DNA of 64,000 nt from Methylobacterium sp. E-065 (GTDB taxonomy: Bacteria > Pseudomonadota > Alphaproteobacteria > Rhizobiales > Beijerinckiaceae). A program made the position numbers and the translations under genes. The DNA is taken from positions 46,062 through 110,061 of the forward strand of contig NZ_JAKSYD010000067.1 in NCBI RefSeq assembly GCF_022829605.1. Direction: 5' to 3'. The notes below the pieces were generated by a model, which was not told where the DNA came from, made no database searches, and worked only from the letters and a program-made list of their open reading frames with translations. Below are positions 37,781-46,958 of this stretch, piece by piece. Each line of letters starts with the position of its first letter. Within the stretch, counting starts at the first letter, position 1.

Positions 37781-39550
37781 ATGGTTCGTCTGTACGGGCG
37801 GGTCCTGGGATTTTTGAAGGCGGAGCGGCGGCTGGCGATCGGCTTGGCCGCCACCAACGTCGTGCTGGCGGTGGCGGCCTTCGCCGAACCGCTGCTGATG
37901 GGCCGCATCATCGACCAGCTGACTCATCTCAAGCGCGGCGGCGACGCCATGGGCACGATGCTGCCCCTGCTGGCCGCCTGGGTGGCGTTCGGGTTCTTCA
38001 CCATCGCGGCGGGCGTGTTCATCGCGCTCCACGCCGACCGGCTGGCCCACCGCAACCGTCTGTCCTCGATGGCGAGCTACTTCGAGCACGTGCTCGACCT
38101 GCCGCTCGCCTTCCACTCGGCCAACCATTCCGGCCGCGTGCTGAAGGCGATGCTGGAGGGCACGAACGGCATGGCGTGGCTGTGGCTCGGCTTCTTCCGC
38201 GACCACCTCGTCGCCCTGGTCTCGCTGGGCGTGCTCCTGCCGATGACCCTGTTGATCAACTGGCAGCTCGGCTCGATCCTGGTGGTGCTGGTGCTCGCCT
38301 TCACGGCGCTGACCACCTTCGTGATGCGCCGGACCGAGACGCTGCAGTGTCAGGTCGAGGAATTCAATTCCGGCCTCGCGGCCCACGCTTCGGACGCGCT
38401 CGGCAACGTCGCGGTGATCCAGTCGTTCACCCGCGCCAAGGCCGAGAAGGACGCGATGCGCGGCATCATCACCAATCTGCTGGCCGCGCAGATCCCGGTC
38501 CTGTCCTGGTGGGCGCTCGCCAACGTGGCGACCCGCGCCTCCGCCACCATCACCATGACGGCGATCTTCGTCACCGGCATCTGGCTGTATCAGGCCGGCA
38601 CCACCACGGTGGGCGAGGTCGTGGCCTTCATGAGCCTCGCCACCGCCTTCGTGGCCCGGCTCGACCACGTGGTCGGCTTCGTCAACGGCCTGTTCCAGCA
38701 GGCCCCGAAGATCGCCGAGTTCTTCGAGATCTACGACACCGTCCCTGCGGTGGCCGACCGGCCGCAGGCCCGGCAGGTGGCGCGGTTCGAGGGCGAGGTC
38801 ACGTTCGACGACGTCGCCTTCTCGTACGATGGCCGCCGCCGGGCGCTGGACGGCGTGTCCTTCTCGGCGCGCCCCGGCGAGACGATCGCGCTGGTCGGCA
38901 CCACCGGCTCGGGCAAGTCGACGACGCTGGGCCTCCTGCACCGCAGCTTCGACCCGGCCGCCGGTTCGATCCGGATCGACGGGATGGACATCCGCGACGT
39001 CGGCCTCTCGAGCCTGCGCCACAACATCGGCGTGGTGTTCCAGGAGCCGATGCTGTTCGCCCGCTCGATCCGCGAGAACCTGCAGGTCGGCTGCCCGGAC
39101 GCGACCGACGCCGAGATGCTCGACGCGCTGGAGCGCGCCCAGGCCAGCACCTTCATGGCCCGCCAGCCCGCCGGGCTCGACACGGTGATCGGCGAGCGCG
39201 GCCGGTCGCTCTCGGGGGGCGAGCGTCAGCGGCTCTCGATCGCCCGGGCGCTCCTGAAGAATCCGCCGATCCTGATCCTCGACGAGGCGACCTCGGCGCT
39301 CGACGCGGCCACCGAGCGCAAGCTCCAGGGCGCGCTGGAGACCGTGATGGAGGGGCGCACCACCTTCGTGATCGCCCACCGGCTGGCCACGATCCGCGAC
39401 GCCGACCGGATCCTGGTGTTCCACGAGGGCCGGATCGTCGAGGCCGGCACCTTCGACCAGCTGGTCGCGCAGGATGGCCGCTTCGCCGAACTCGCCCGGG
39501 CGCAGTTCATGGCGGCCGAGGCCGATGAAGGATTGGCGCTGGCCGCGTGA
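37781..39550 (+). CDS. ndvA: cyclic beta-glucan ABC exporter NdvA/ChvA (ATPase-permease fusion)
   Basis: Half-transporter of 589 residues exporting beta-1,2-glucans to the periplasm, where they act in osmoadaptation and host association. Six membrane helices fill residues 1-310. The ATPase has Walker [10 protein letters not shown] from residue 373, Q-loop [16 protein letters not shown], signature LSGGERQ at 477, Walker [13 protein letters not shown] and switch His in IAHRLATI. The membrane part ([42 protein letters not shown]) follows NdvA rather than MsbA. ATG 37781 follows GGAG; a GTG three bases earlier is possible. No glucan synthase (ndvB) is in the window. Confidence 0.92.
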   Translation: MVRLYGRVLGFLKAERRLAIGLAATNVVLAVAAFAEPLLMGRIIDQLTHLKRGGDAMGTMLPLLAAWVAFGFFTIAAGVFIALHADRLAHRNRLSSMASYFEHVLDLPLAFHSANHSGRVLKAMLEGTNGMAWLWLGFFRDHLVALVSLGVLLPMTLLINWQLGSILVVLVLAFTALTTFVMRRTETLQCQVEEFNSGLAAHASDALGNVAVIQSFTRAKAEKDAMRGIITNLLAAQIPVLSWWALANVATRASATITMTAIFVTGIWLYQAGTTTVGEVVAFMSLATAFVARLDHVVGFVNGLFQQAPKIAEFFEIYDTVPAVADRPQARQVARFEGEVTFDDVAFSYDGRRRALDGVSFSARPGETIALVGTTGSGKSTTLGLLHRSFDPAAGSIRIDGMDIRDVGLSSLRHNIGVVFQEPMLFARSIRENLQVGCPDATDAEMLDALERAQASTFMARQPAGLDTVIGERGRSLSGGERQRLSIARALLKNPPILILDEATSALDAATERKLQGALETVMEGRTTFVIAHRLATIRDADRILVFHEGRIVEAGTFDQLVAQDGRFAELARAQFMAAEADEGLALAA

Positions 39551-39593
39551 GGTTGGGCTGCCGCTGGCTGCACGCCGTGTCTTTCGGGACGAG

Positions 39594-39632
39594 GCGCGGG
39601 TCCCCTCTTCCTTCAGGAGAGGGGACCCGCGC
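39594..39632. terminator. strong hairpin after ndvA
   Basis: A perfect 14-bp stem GCGCGGGTCCCCTC / GAGGGGACCCGCGC with an 11-nt loop, 44 nt past the ndvA stop and before the convergent hydrolase gene. It is a likely bidirectional terminator, though no long U-tract follows. Confidence 0.7.
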
Positions 39633-39722
39633 TTCATTCGGCCGCCATTGTGCCGCGCACGGCGTGCCGATCGAGTAGCCCCACGGGAGAGGGCGTCTCG
39701 CGCACGCCAGACACGCGGTGGC

Positions 39723-40595
39723 TCACACCCACCCGATCCGCGCGAAGAACCCCGCAATCTCCTCCGCCGCCCGGTCGGGATCCTCCCGGTGCGGGAAGTG
39801 CCCCACCCCCGGGAACGGCGCCAGATCGAGATCCGAGAAGGTCTCGCCCAGGCGGTCGGTCCAGGCGTAGGGGAAGATCGGGTCGTGCTCGGCCCAGCGC
39901 ACGCAGGTCGGCACGGTGATCGGCGGCAGGGGCGGGGCCTCGCCCTTGAGCATCGCCACCCGCCCGGCATGGGCCGCCCGGTAATGCGCGAAGCCGCCCG
40001 CGAGGTTTCCGGGCTTCCAATACGCGTCCACGAAGGCGTCGAGCACCGGATCGAACGCGTCCTTGCGGTGCGACCAGTGCCGCAGGAAGTGCCCGATATA
40101 GGCGGCGCAGCTGGCCCGGCTGGCACCGACCAGCTGCACCGCCAGATCCATCTGATTGAACGACTGGTACCAGATCTCGGTGAGACGGTCGGGCGCGGCG
40201 AGGCGGGGGCCGATCCCCGGATACACGAAATCGAACAGGACCAGGCCGGCGCAGCGCTCCGGATTCGCCCGGGCGAGCGCCTGGATCACCGCCCCGCCGA
40301 CATCGTGGCCGACGATGCCGGCCCGCTCGATCCCCAGTGCGTCGAGCAGCGCCACCATGTCGGCGGCGTGATCGGCCGGCCCGAAGGGTCCCACCGGCGT
40401 GCCGCTGTCGCCGAAGCCGCGCAGGTCCGGGGCGATCAGGGTGTGGCGGGACGCCAAGCGCGCCATCACGGGTTCCCAGGTCAGCCAGAATTCCGGCCAG
40501 CCGTGGAGCAGCAGCAGCGGCGAACCCGTGCCGCAGCGGGCGACGTGCAGGTCGGCGCCCGCGACGGGAACCGTCAGGTGTTCGAGGCCGTCCAT
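39723..40595 (-). CDS. alpha/beta hydrolase (epoxide hydrolase / haloacid dehalogenase-like branch)
   Basis: A 290-residue cytoplasmic hydrolase. The oxyanion motif is LLHGWPEFWLTW, the nucleophile elbow GHDVGGAV carries Asp (not Ser), and the catalytic His is in PGVGHFPHRE. An Asp nucleophile indicates epoxide hydrolases or haloalkane/fluoroacetate dehalogenases rather than esterases. The lid contains WYQSFNQMDLAVQL. The substrate cannot be told from sequence. ATG 40595 follows GGAGGGGAA. It overlaps the end of the upstream BrkB-like gene by 22 nt, so the two form an operon. Confidence 0.85.
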   Translation of the reverse strand: MDGLEHLTVPVAGADLHVARCGTGSPLLLLHGWPEFWLTWEPVMARLASRHTLIAPDLRGFGDSGTPVGPFGPADHAADMVALLDALGIERAGIVGHDVGGAVIQALARANPERCAGLVLFDFVYPGIGPRLAAPDRLTEIWYQSFNQMDLAVQLVGASRASCAAYIGHFLRHWSHRKDAFDPVLDAFVDAYWKPGNLAGGFAHYRAAHAGRVAMLKGEAPPLPPITVPTCVRWAEHDPIFPYAWTDRLGETFSDLDLAPFPGVGHFPHREDPDRAAEEIAGFFARIGWV

Positions 40596-41476
40596 TTCCC
40601 CTCCATCTCGGCCCGGCGGGCCAGCATCTTCGCCTGCAACCGGCTGCGGCGGGCGGCGATCACCGTGCCGTTGATCTCGCCGCCGAACAGGAACATGGCG
40701 GCGAGCCAGTAGAGGAACACGAGGAACACCATCGCGGTGGCCAAGCCGCCGTAGGTGGACGCGTAGGCGTTCGAGAATCGGTCGAGATAATAGCCGAAGC
40801 CGAGGCCGGCGAAGAACCACAGGACCAGCGTCACCCCGATCCCCGGCAGCACCGACAGGATCGAGCGCCGCCCGGCGGCGACGAACTTGTGGGCGATGAC
40901 CAGGATCACGGCGAGCAGCAGCGCGGTGATCCCGATCCGCCCGATCGCCACCGTCAGGCTCAGGGGCTCGAGCCCCGGCGCCACCAGCACGAGGGCGCGC
41001 CAGATCAGCGGCCCCAGCACCACGAGCAGCGCGAAGGCCAGCATCGCGAAGGCGCCGCAGATCACGTAGCCGATCGATTCGAGCCGGGTCAGCCACCAGG
41101 GCCGGCTCTCCCGCAGCCCGTAGGCCCGGTTCAGCCCGACCCGGAGGCTCTCGACCCCCGAGGAGGAAAAGTAGAGGGCGAACAGCGCGCCGAGCGTCAG
41201 CACCCCGCGGCGCTGCTCGGTCAGCACCCGGTGCACCTCGCCGACGATCGGCTTGGCGATCTCCCGGGGCCACGCGTCGAAGATCAGCACCCCGGCCTCG
41301 TCGGCGAGCGACTGGGTGCCGAACAGGCCGGCCAAGGCCGCCAGCAGGATCAGGAACGGGAACAGCGAGGTGAGGGTCGAGAGCGCGATGTGGCTCGCGA
41401 TCGCCCAGCCGTCGTGGGAGACGAAGCGCTGCGCCGCCACGCCCATGATCTGGAATCCGTTGCGGATGGGTTTCAC
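40574..41476 (-). CDS. YihY/BrkB family membrane protein
   Basis: An integral membrane protein of about 300 residues with six hydrophobic segments. Family features: HDGWAIASHIALSTLTSLFPFL (read as two short blocks) at the start, YFSSSGVESLRVGLNRAYGL, LIWRALVL, and YLDRFSNAYASTYGGLATAM near the end. Formerly mislabelled RNase BN; its role is unproven (transport or envelope). I start at GTG 41476 (MKPIRNGFQIMG), which gives the family N-terminus; the frame remains open 37 codons further upstream. It is the first gene of the pair with the hydrolase. Confidence 0.87.
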   Translation of the reverse strand: MKPIRNGFQIMGVAAQRFVSHDGWAIASHIALSTLTSLFPFLILLAALAGLFGTQSLADEAGVLIFDAWPREIAKPIVGEVHRVLTEQRRGVLTLGALFALYFSSSGVESLRVGLNRAYGLRESRPWWLTRLESIGYVICGAFAMLAFALLVVLGPLIWRALVLVAPGLEPLSLTVAIGRIGITALLLAVILVIAHKFVAAGRRSILSVLPGIGVTLVLWFFAGLGFGYYLDRFSNAYASTYGGLATAMVFLVFLYWLAAMFLFGGEINGTVIAARRSRLQAKMLARRAEMEGKWTASNT

Positions 41477-41715
41477 GATGCTCTGACGATCCTCTGGCGG
41501 AACGGCTCGCTGATGAACGGCTCGAGCCTTCTTGTGACGCGCTCTCCTGTGCCGAGCTGGTATCCACCTCGGTGGAGAGCGTTCCATGGCGGCCCGTCAA
41601 CGCAGCCGACGCGATCCGGTCCCGAACACGAACCGGTGACGCGCGGATGCCACGCTCCTGGGATGCGCCGGATCGCCGTTGCGACTCGGGGGCCGGATGC
41701 GCCTTAGATACCGCT

Positions 41716-42606
41716 ATGCCGACATCCTCACGACCCCCAACGCACGCGGCCAGCCTCCTCCCGGCCCTGTTCGTACCGATCTGGGCGACCGGCTTCATCT
41801 CGGCCCGGGCGGTGGTGCCGCACGCGGATCCGCTGGGCTTCACGGCCGTGCGCTTCACGGCGGTCGCCCTGGTGCTGGCGGGGATCGCGCTGGCGTCGCG
41901 CGTGCGTTGGCCGGCGGACCGGGCGGGCTGGCGCGATCCCGTCATCGCGGGCTTCCTGATGCAGGGTGTCTACCTGTCGAGCACGTTCTGGGCGGTGAGC
42001 CACGGCCTGCCGGCGGGGATCGCGGCCCTCGTCGGCAGCCTCCAGCCCCTGCTGACCGCGCTTCTGGCGCAACCCCTGCTCGGCGAGCGGGTCAGCGCAC
42101 GGCGGGCATTGGGGATCCTGATGGGCTTTGCCGGCGCGGGCCTCGTGCTGGCCCCGAAGCTCGGCGCCGCCGATCCGTCAGGGATCCCGCCGCTCGCGCT
42201 GAGCGTGAGCTTCCTGGCGGTCCTGTCGCTGACCCTCGGCACCCTCTGGCAGAAGCGCACCGGCGGGCGGGTCGATCTGCTCGCCGGGGCCACGCTCCAG
42301 TTCGTCGGCGGCATGGCCTGCGCGATCCCGCTGGCGCTCGCCTTCGGCAGCGCGCGGTTCGAATCCGTCGCGCCGGTCTGGCTCGGGCTTGCCTGGGCGG
42401 TCCTGATCAACTCGGTGGCCGGCATCCTGCTGCTGCTGGCGCTGATCCGGCGCGGCGCGGTGGCGGGGGTGGCGGCGCTGTTCTTCCTCGTCCCGCCGGT
42501 GGCGGCCGTGCTCGGCTACCTCCTGTTCGGCGAGGTGCTGACGCCGCTCCAGGGCGCCGGGATGGCGCTGGCCGCCCTCGGGGTCGCGGTGGCGAGCCGG
42601 GGTTGA
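41716..42606 (+). CDS. DMT superfamily (EamA) transporter
   Basis: An inner-membrane exporter of 296 residues with ten hydrophobic helices in two EamA repeats. Typical elements: FVPIWATGFISARAV in helix 1, LLTALLAQPLLGERVSARR at the end of the first repeat and VPPVAAVLGYLLFGEVLTPLQ in the second. EamA proteins export amino acids or other metabolites; the substrate is unknown. ATG 41716 is chosen for the family N-terminus; the frame is open 48 codons upstream with no transporter features. It is divergent from the BrkB-like gene. Confidence 0.9.
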   Translation: MPTSSRPPTHAASLLPALFVPIWATGFISARAVVPHADPLGFTAVRFTAVALVLAGIALASRVRWPADRAGWRDPVIAGFLMQGVYLSSTFWAVSHGLPAGIAALVGSLQPLLTALLAQPLLGERVSARRALGILMGFAGAGLVLAPKLGAADPSGIPPLALSVSFLAVLSLTLGTLWQKRTGGRVDLLAGATLQFVGGMACAIPLALAFGSARFESVAPVWLGLAWAVLINSVAGILLLLALIRRGAVAGVAALFFLVPPVAAVLGYLLFGEVLTPLQGAGMALAALGVAVASRG

Positions 42607-42633
42607 GACCCTCCGGCCCGAGGCCCGGGTTTC

Positions 42634-42674
42634 CCAGGCTCCGCCCTGGACCCGCGAAAGGTCTCGACCTTTCG
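42634..42674. repeat. hairpin-mosaic element, copy A4 (two stems)
   Basis: CCAGGC/GCCCTGG (42634-42649, one base short in the left arm) followed by CGAAAGGTC/GACCTTTCG (42655-42674). Compared with copy A3, the second stem has A-to-G in the left arm and the matching T-to-C in the right arm. It lies between the DMT transporter and the Rieske oxidoreductase genes. Confidence 0.75.
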
Positions 42675-42780
42675 ATACCATGACCTGGGCCTGCGACTGC
42701 AGGGCCCGGAAACCCTTCGCCGCCTCGCGGTTTGATGCGCGCGGGCTGGATGGCCCGGGCCGGCACCGAGCGCGACACGC

Positions 42781-44331
42781 ATGGATCAGGACAAGCCCCG
42801 CGAGATCCGCCTCGCCCTCGACGCGATTCCCCTCGGCGGCAAAGCCGAGGGCAAGGCGGGCGATGACGCGGTCCTGTTCGTGCGCGACGCGGACGGCGTG
42901 CGCGCCTTCCAGGCCAAGTGCCCACATCTCGGCGCGCCGCTCGCCAAGGGCGAGATCTGCGGCGGACGGCTCTATTGCCCCTGGCACAAGGCCGCCTTCT
43001 CGGTCGCCGACGGGAGCCTGGAGGAGCCGCCGGCCCTCGAGCCTCTGACCCGCTATCCCGTGCGGATCGAGGGCGGCGAGGCGGTGGCGACGCTCACGCC
43101 CGAACCCGCACCGGCCAAGCGCGCCGCGACCTCCATCGAGACCGTCCTGATCGTCGGCGCCGGCGCGGCGGCGGCCGCCTGCGTGACGACCCTGCGTCGC
43201 GAAGGGTTTTCAGGCCGGATCACCATGGTCGGCCGCGAGGCGCACCCGCCCTACGACCGGACCAAGCTGTCCAAGCAGTTCCTGGCCAAGCCGACGCCGC
43301 CGGAGAAGACCCTGCTGGAGCCGGACTTTTCCGCGGCCCACGCAGTCGAGCGGATCGCGGCCGAGGCCACCCGGGTCGATCCGGCGACCCGTAGCGTCAC
43401 CCTGGCGGACGGGCGCACCCTCACCGGCGACGCCCTGCTGATCGCCACCGGAAGCCGCGCCGCGGTGCCGGATTTCGAGGGCAAGGACCTCGACGGCGTG
43501 ATGACCCTGCGCAGCCTCGACGACGCCGTGCGGCTCAGCGAGGCTGCCGGGCACGCCAAGCGCGTGGTGGTGATCGGGGCGGGCTTCATCGGCCTGGAGG
43601 CCGCGGCCTTCCTGACCAAGCGCGGCCTGTCGGTGACGGTCCTGTCCCGGGAGGAGATTCCCTTCGCCAAGCGCTTCGGCGCCGATGTTGGAGCGGCGCT
43701 GAAGCGCTACCATGCCGGCAACGGCATCACCCTTCTCACCGGCAAAGTCGCGCGGCTCGCCGGTGACGGCCATGTCACCGCGGTCGAGACCGAGGCGGGT
43801 GAAAACCTGCCGGCCGACCTCGTCCTGATCGGTGCCGGGGCGTCGCCCGAGACCGGGATCGTCGCCGGAGTGGAGCCGGACGAGAACGGCGGCCTTCGGG
43901 TCGGCGGGGACCTCACGCTCGCCGACCGGGTGTGGGTCGCGGGCGATATCGCCGCCTTCCCGGAGCAGGGCAGCGGGGTGACCGCGCGGATCGAGCATTG
44001 GCGGCTCGCTCAGCAGCACGGGACGCACGCGGCCCGGGCGATCCTGGGCGCACAGGGCGATTTCTCCGGTGCGCCGTTCTTCTGGAGCAACCAGGGCGAC
44101 AAGCGCCTCGACTACGGCGGCTACGCGCCGGATTTCGAGCGGATCATCCTGCAGGGCGATCCGGCCGCCCTCGACTTCATCGCCTACTATGTCCGGGAGG
44201 GCCGCGCGGTGGCGGCCTGCAGCATCGGCCGCAACAAGCCCTTCACGGCGTTCCTGCATCTGCTGGGCGAGGGCCGGGTGCCGGGTCCGGAAGCGATCGA
44301 GGGCGGCGCCGATTTGGCCGCACAGGTGTGA
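42781..44331 (+). CDS. Rieske [2Fe-2S] / FAD-dependent pyridine nucleotide-disulfide oxidoreductase fusion (AIFM3-like)
   Basis: A 516-residue fusion. Residues 1-105 form a Rieske domain with ligands Cys47-x-His49 (CPHLGAPL) and Cys66-x2-His69 (CPWHKAAF). From residue 120 a ferredoxin-reductase-like flavoprotein follows: FAD motif VLIVGAGAAAAACV, YDRTKLSKQFLAK, the NAD(P)H Rossmann motif VVVIGAGFIGLEAAAF, and the second FAD motif VWVAGDIAAFPE. The C-terminal lobe holds PFFWSNQGDKRLDYGG. It should pass electrons from NAD(P)H to an acceptor; the partner is unknown. Start ATG 42781. It appears monocistronic, with a small secreted protein gene downstream. Confidence 0.92.
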   Translation: MDQDKPREIRLALDAIPLGGKAEGKAGDDAVLFVRDADGVRAFQAKCPHLGAPLAKGEICGGRLYCPWHKAAFSVADGSLEEPPALEPLTRYPVRIEGGEAVATLTPEPAPAKRAATSIETVLIVGAGAAAAACVTTLRREGFSGRITMVGREAHPPYDRTKLSKQFLAKPTPPEKTLLEPDFSAAHAVERIAAEATRVDPATRSVTLADGRTLTGDALLIATGSRAAVPDFEGKDLDGVMTLRSLDDAVRLSEAAGHAKRVVVIGAGFIGLEAAAFLTKRGLSVTVLSREEIPFAKRFGADVGAALKRYHAGNGITLLTGKVARLAGDGHVTAVETEAGENLPADLVLIGAGASPETGIVAGVEPDENGGLRVGGDLTLADRVWVAGDIAAFPEQGSGVTARIEHWRLAQQHGTHAARAILGAQGDFSGAPFFWSNQGDKRLDYGGYAPDFERIILQGDPAALDFIAYYVREGRAVAACSIGRNKPFTAFLHLLGEGRVPGPEAIEGGADLAAQV

Positions 44332-44409
44332 TGGAACCTGCGCCCCCACCTGTGCCTTTCGCTTGACGCTGCCCGCCGTCCGACAAGCCGGGCCGAGCCG
44401 GGAGGCCCC

Positions 44410-44616
44410 ATGAACCAGATCCTCGTCGTCGCCCTCATCTGTGCCGCCTCGGTCCAGGCCCCGGACTGCTCGCGCGACACCGCCATCGACGTGGTCACGG
44501 GCCCGGCCCACACCCTCCAGGAATGCCTGATCCAGGGCCCGGTGCTTGCCGCCAATGCCGGCTTCAAGGGCGAGGATGGCGCCTACTTGAAGACGCGCTG
44601 CGAGCAGAAACGCTGA
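44410..44616 (+). CDS. small secreted Cys-containing hypothetical protein
   Basis: A 68-residue protein with a short N-terminal hydrophobic signal (MNQILVVALICAASVQA) and a small mature domain with three Cys (PDCSRDTAID, LQECLIQG, KTRCEQKR), which could form a disulfide. GGGAGG is well placed before ATG 44410, and the composition is unlike random GC-rich sequence, so I believe it is real. No family is recognised. It lies 78 nt after the Rieske oxidoreductase. Confidence 0.65.
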   Translation: MNQILVVALICAASVQAPDCSRDTAIDVVTGPAHTLQECLIQGPVLAANAGFKGEDGAYLKTRCEQKR

Positions 44617-44896
44617 GCTTGGGCGGGCTCTTCCAGACCTGATCGACCGGGCTCGCCGCGCGCTCTTCCTGGTCCGCAGCAGGGGGAATGAGACGCGTGG
44701 CTCTGATGCAGTCCGGTTTTCAAGGATCGTCGCGTAAAGCCGGACGTGATCAGGCAGCCCGCATCGGCCGGATTGTGTCCGAAGTCCCCCGCTCTTCAAC
44801 TTCAGTTCAAGACGCGGCAAACGAAATCTGCTTCGGCTTGCGCCGCGAACAGGTTAAAAGACACGATCCAGAGAAACGCCACGCGAGCAAAAAACC

Positions 44897-46579
44897 ATGT
44901 CCGCATCCCCCGCCATCCAGACCGAGCCGCAGGATCTCGTGTCCCTCACCAAGGCCGCCGGTGAGAGCGCCAAGGCGCTGGCCGCCGAGGCCACGCGCCG
45001 GGTCCGCACGCGGATCCTCGGGACGGACGGGCGGATCGACGCGGCCAAGCTCGAAGGCCAGCAGCACGCCGCCCACGGGCTCGCGTGGCTCGCCACCTAC
45101 GCGGAGGCCGTGCGTGAACTCGGCGCCTATGCCGAGCGCCTCCAGGGCGAGGGCAAGTTCGGTGAGACCGAGTCGCTCCTCGTCCGGATCGGCGCCGGCG
45201 AGTATCTCGACCAGCTCTTCTCCGGCATCCCGATGAGCCAGGGCGAGATGGTCCGCCCGATCGGCTCGCTCGGCCTCACCGCCAAGGAGGTGGCGCAGTA
45301 CCGCACCGATGCGGTCGAGACCCTGATCGCCGAGGGCAATACCCTCGAGAACCGCGCCGCCCTGGTCGCCCAGATGCGCGACGGCAGCGGCTCGGCGACC
45401 GTCGGCGCCTCGGGCCTCGACGAGGACATGGAGGCGATCCGCTCCGAGATGCGCCGCTTCGGCAAGGCCGAGGTGGTCGACCAGGCGCACGAATGGCACC
45501 TGCAAAACGCCTACATCCCGATGGAGATCGTGACCAAGATGGCCGAACTCGGCGTCTTCGGCCTGACGATCCCCGAGGAATACGGCGGCATGGGCCTGCC
45601 CAAGACCGCCATGTGCGTGGTCTCGGAGGAACTGTCCCGGGCCTATATCGGCGTCGGCTCGCTCGGCACCCGCTCGGAGATCGCCGCCGAGCTGATCCTG
45701 TGCGGCGGCACCGAGGAGCAGAAGCAGCGCTTCCTGCCCAAGATCGCCTCGGGCGATATTTTGCCGACTGCCGTCTTCACCGAGCCGAACACCGGCTCGG
45801 ATCTGGCCAGCCTGCGCACCAAGGCCGTCAAGGACGGCGACACGTGGAAGATCAGCGGCAACAAGACCTGGATCACCCATCCGGTCCGCGCCGACATCAT
45901 GACCGTGCTGGTGCGCACCAAGCCCGAGGAGAAGGGCCACAAGGGCCTCTCCATGCTGATCGCCGAGAAGCCCCGCGGCACCGATGAGGATCCCTTCCCG
46001 GTCCAGGGCCTGTCGGGCGGCGAGATCGAGGTGCTCGGCTACCGCGGCATGAAGGAATACGAGCTGGCCTTCGAGGGCTTCGAGGTCCCGGCCGCGAACC
46101 TCCTCGGCGAGGTCGAGGGCAAGGGCTTCGCCCAGCTGATGCAGACCTTCGAGTCGGCCCGCATCCAGACGGCCGCGCGCGCCGTCGGCGTCGCCCAGTC
46201 GGCCCTCGATGTCGGCCTGCGCTATGCCGAGGAGCGGGTGCAGTTCGGCAAGCCGCTGGTCAGCTTCCCGCGGGTGGCCGACAAGCTTGCCATGATGGCG
46301 GTGGAGATCAACATCGCCCGCCAGCTGACCTACTTCTCGGCCCGCGAGAAGGACGAGGGCAAGCGCTGCGACCTGGAGGCCGGAATGGCCAAGCTGCTCG
46401 GCGCCCGCGTCGCCTGGGCGGCGGCCGACAACGCCCTGCAGATCCACGGCGGCAACGGCTTCGCGCTGGAATACGCGGTCAGCCGGATCCTGTGCGACGC
46501 GCGCATTCTCTCGATCTTCGAGGGTGCGGCCGAGATCCAGGCCCAGGTGATCGCGCGGCGTCTGCTCGAAGCCGCGTAA
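44897..46579 (+). CDS. mcd: (2S)-methylsuccinyl-CoA dehydrogenase
   Basis: FAD acyl-CoA dehydrogenase of 560 residues acting in the ethylmalonyl-CoA pathway, where it oxidises methylsuccinyl-CoA to mesaconyl-CoA. Ordinary acyl-CoA dehydrogenases have about 380-400 residues. The extra N-terminal domain of about 150 residues (QDLVSLTKAAGESAKAL, LAWLATYAEAVRELGAYAERL) and IGSLGLTAKEVAQYR are hallmarks of Mcd. The core follows: FGLTIPEEYGGMGLPKTAM, TEPNTGSDLASLRTKA, and IHGGNGFALEY near the C-terminus. The pathway replaces the glyoxylate shunt in Methylobacterium and Rhodobacter. Other pathway genes are not in the window. Confidence 0.9.
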   Translation: MSASPAIQTEPQDLVSLTKAAGESAKALAAEATRRVRTRILGTDGRIDAAKLEGQQHAAHGLAWLATYAEAVRELGAYAERLQGEGKFGETESLLVRIGAGEYLDQLFSGIPMSQGEMVRPIGSLGLTAKEVAQYRTDAVETLIAEGNTLENRAALVAQMRDGSGSATVGASGLDEDMEAIRSEMRRFGKAEVVDQAHEWHLQNAYIPMEIVTKMAELGVFGLTIPEEYGGMGLPKTAMCVVSEELSRAYIGVGSLGTRSEIAAELILCGGTEEQKQRFLPKIASGDILPTAVFTEPNTGSDLASLRTKAVKDGDTWKISGNKTWITHPVRADIMTVLVRTKPEEKGHKGLSMLIAEKPRGTDEDPFPVQGLSGGEIEVLGYRGMKEYELAFEGFEVPAANLLGEVEGKGFAQLMQTFESARIQTAARAVGVAQSALDVGLRYAEERVQFGKPLVSFPRVADKLAMMAVEINIARQLTYFSAREKDEGKRCDLEAGMAKLLGARVAWAAADNALQIHGGNGFALEYAVSRILCDARILSIFEGAAEIQAQVIARRLLEAA

Positions 46580-46582
46580 GGA

Positions 46583-46658
46583 CCGGGCGGCTCCGCGGCC
46601 GCCCGGCATCGTCGGGGCTCCGCCCCGACACCCCGCCAAAGGGCCTCAGGCCCTTTGG
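46583..46658. repeat. hairpin-mosaic element, copy A5 (three stems)
   Basis: CCGGGCGGC/GCCGCCCGG (46583-46606), TCGGGGC/GCCCCGA (46612-46628), and CCAAAGGGCCT/AGGCCCTTTGG with a single central base (46636-46658). It fills the space between mcd and a convergent small gene, and may act as a bidirectional terminator. Confidence 0.8.
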
Positions 46659-46668
46659 AAACCCAAAT

Positions 46669-46845
46669 CTACTTGGTGATCTTCACCGAGACCGGGTCGC
46701 TCGACGGGAAGGTTTCCTCCAGGGCGTCGTCCAGGCGCTCGTTGAGCTTCTCCTGCTTGTTGTCGGGATGCGCGTTGTCGCCCGGCTTGGCGCTGCCCTG
46801 CTGGATGCCCGGCTTGGTCTCGTTCTGCTTCTGCTCGTCGGCCAT
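46669..46845 (-). CDS. small conserved hypothetical protein with ETFPxSDP motif
   Basis: A 58-residue, hydrophilic, acidic-ended protein rich in Gln, Asn and Lys (MADEQKQNETKPGIQQG). It ends with LNERLDDALEETFPSSDPVSVKITK-type sequence; the ETFPASDP block recurs in many short alphaproteobacterial proteins of unknown function (from memory). It has no membrane segment and is probably intrinsically disordered. It converges with mcd across repeat A5. A longer in-frame start exists upstream but encodes random-looking residues. Confidence 0.65.
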   Translation of the reverse strand: MADEQKQNETKPGIQQGSAKPGDNAHPDNKQEKLNERLDDALEETFPSSDPVSVKITK

Positions 46846-46958
46846 GTCGCTCACTCGTCCGTGACGGGGGCACGCAAGGTGCCAGTGCGCATCAACGCGG
46901 GCGGCGGCGGGTGTTTCCGATCTTTCGGGGACCGCGCGGCAATCCGGCCCCCGATCGC

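Noticed and set aside
37520..40126. Very long minus-strand frame covering ndvA
   Set aside because: Antisense to NdvA; only its first part overlaps the hydrolase region in another frame. No domain signature.
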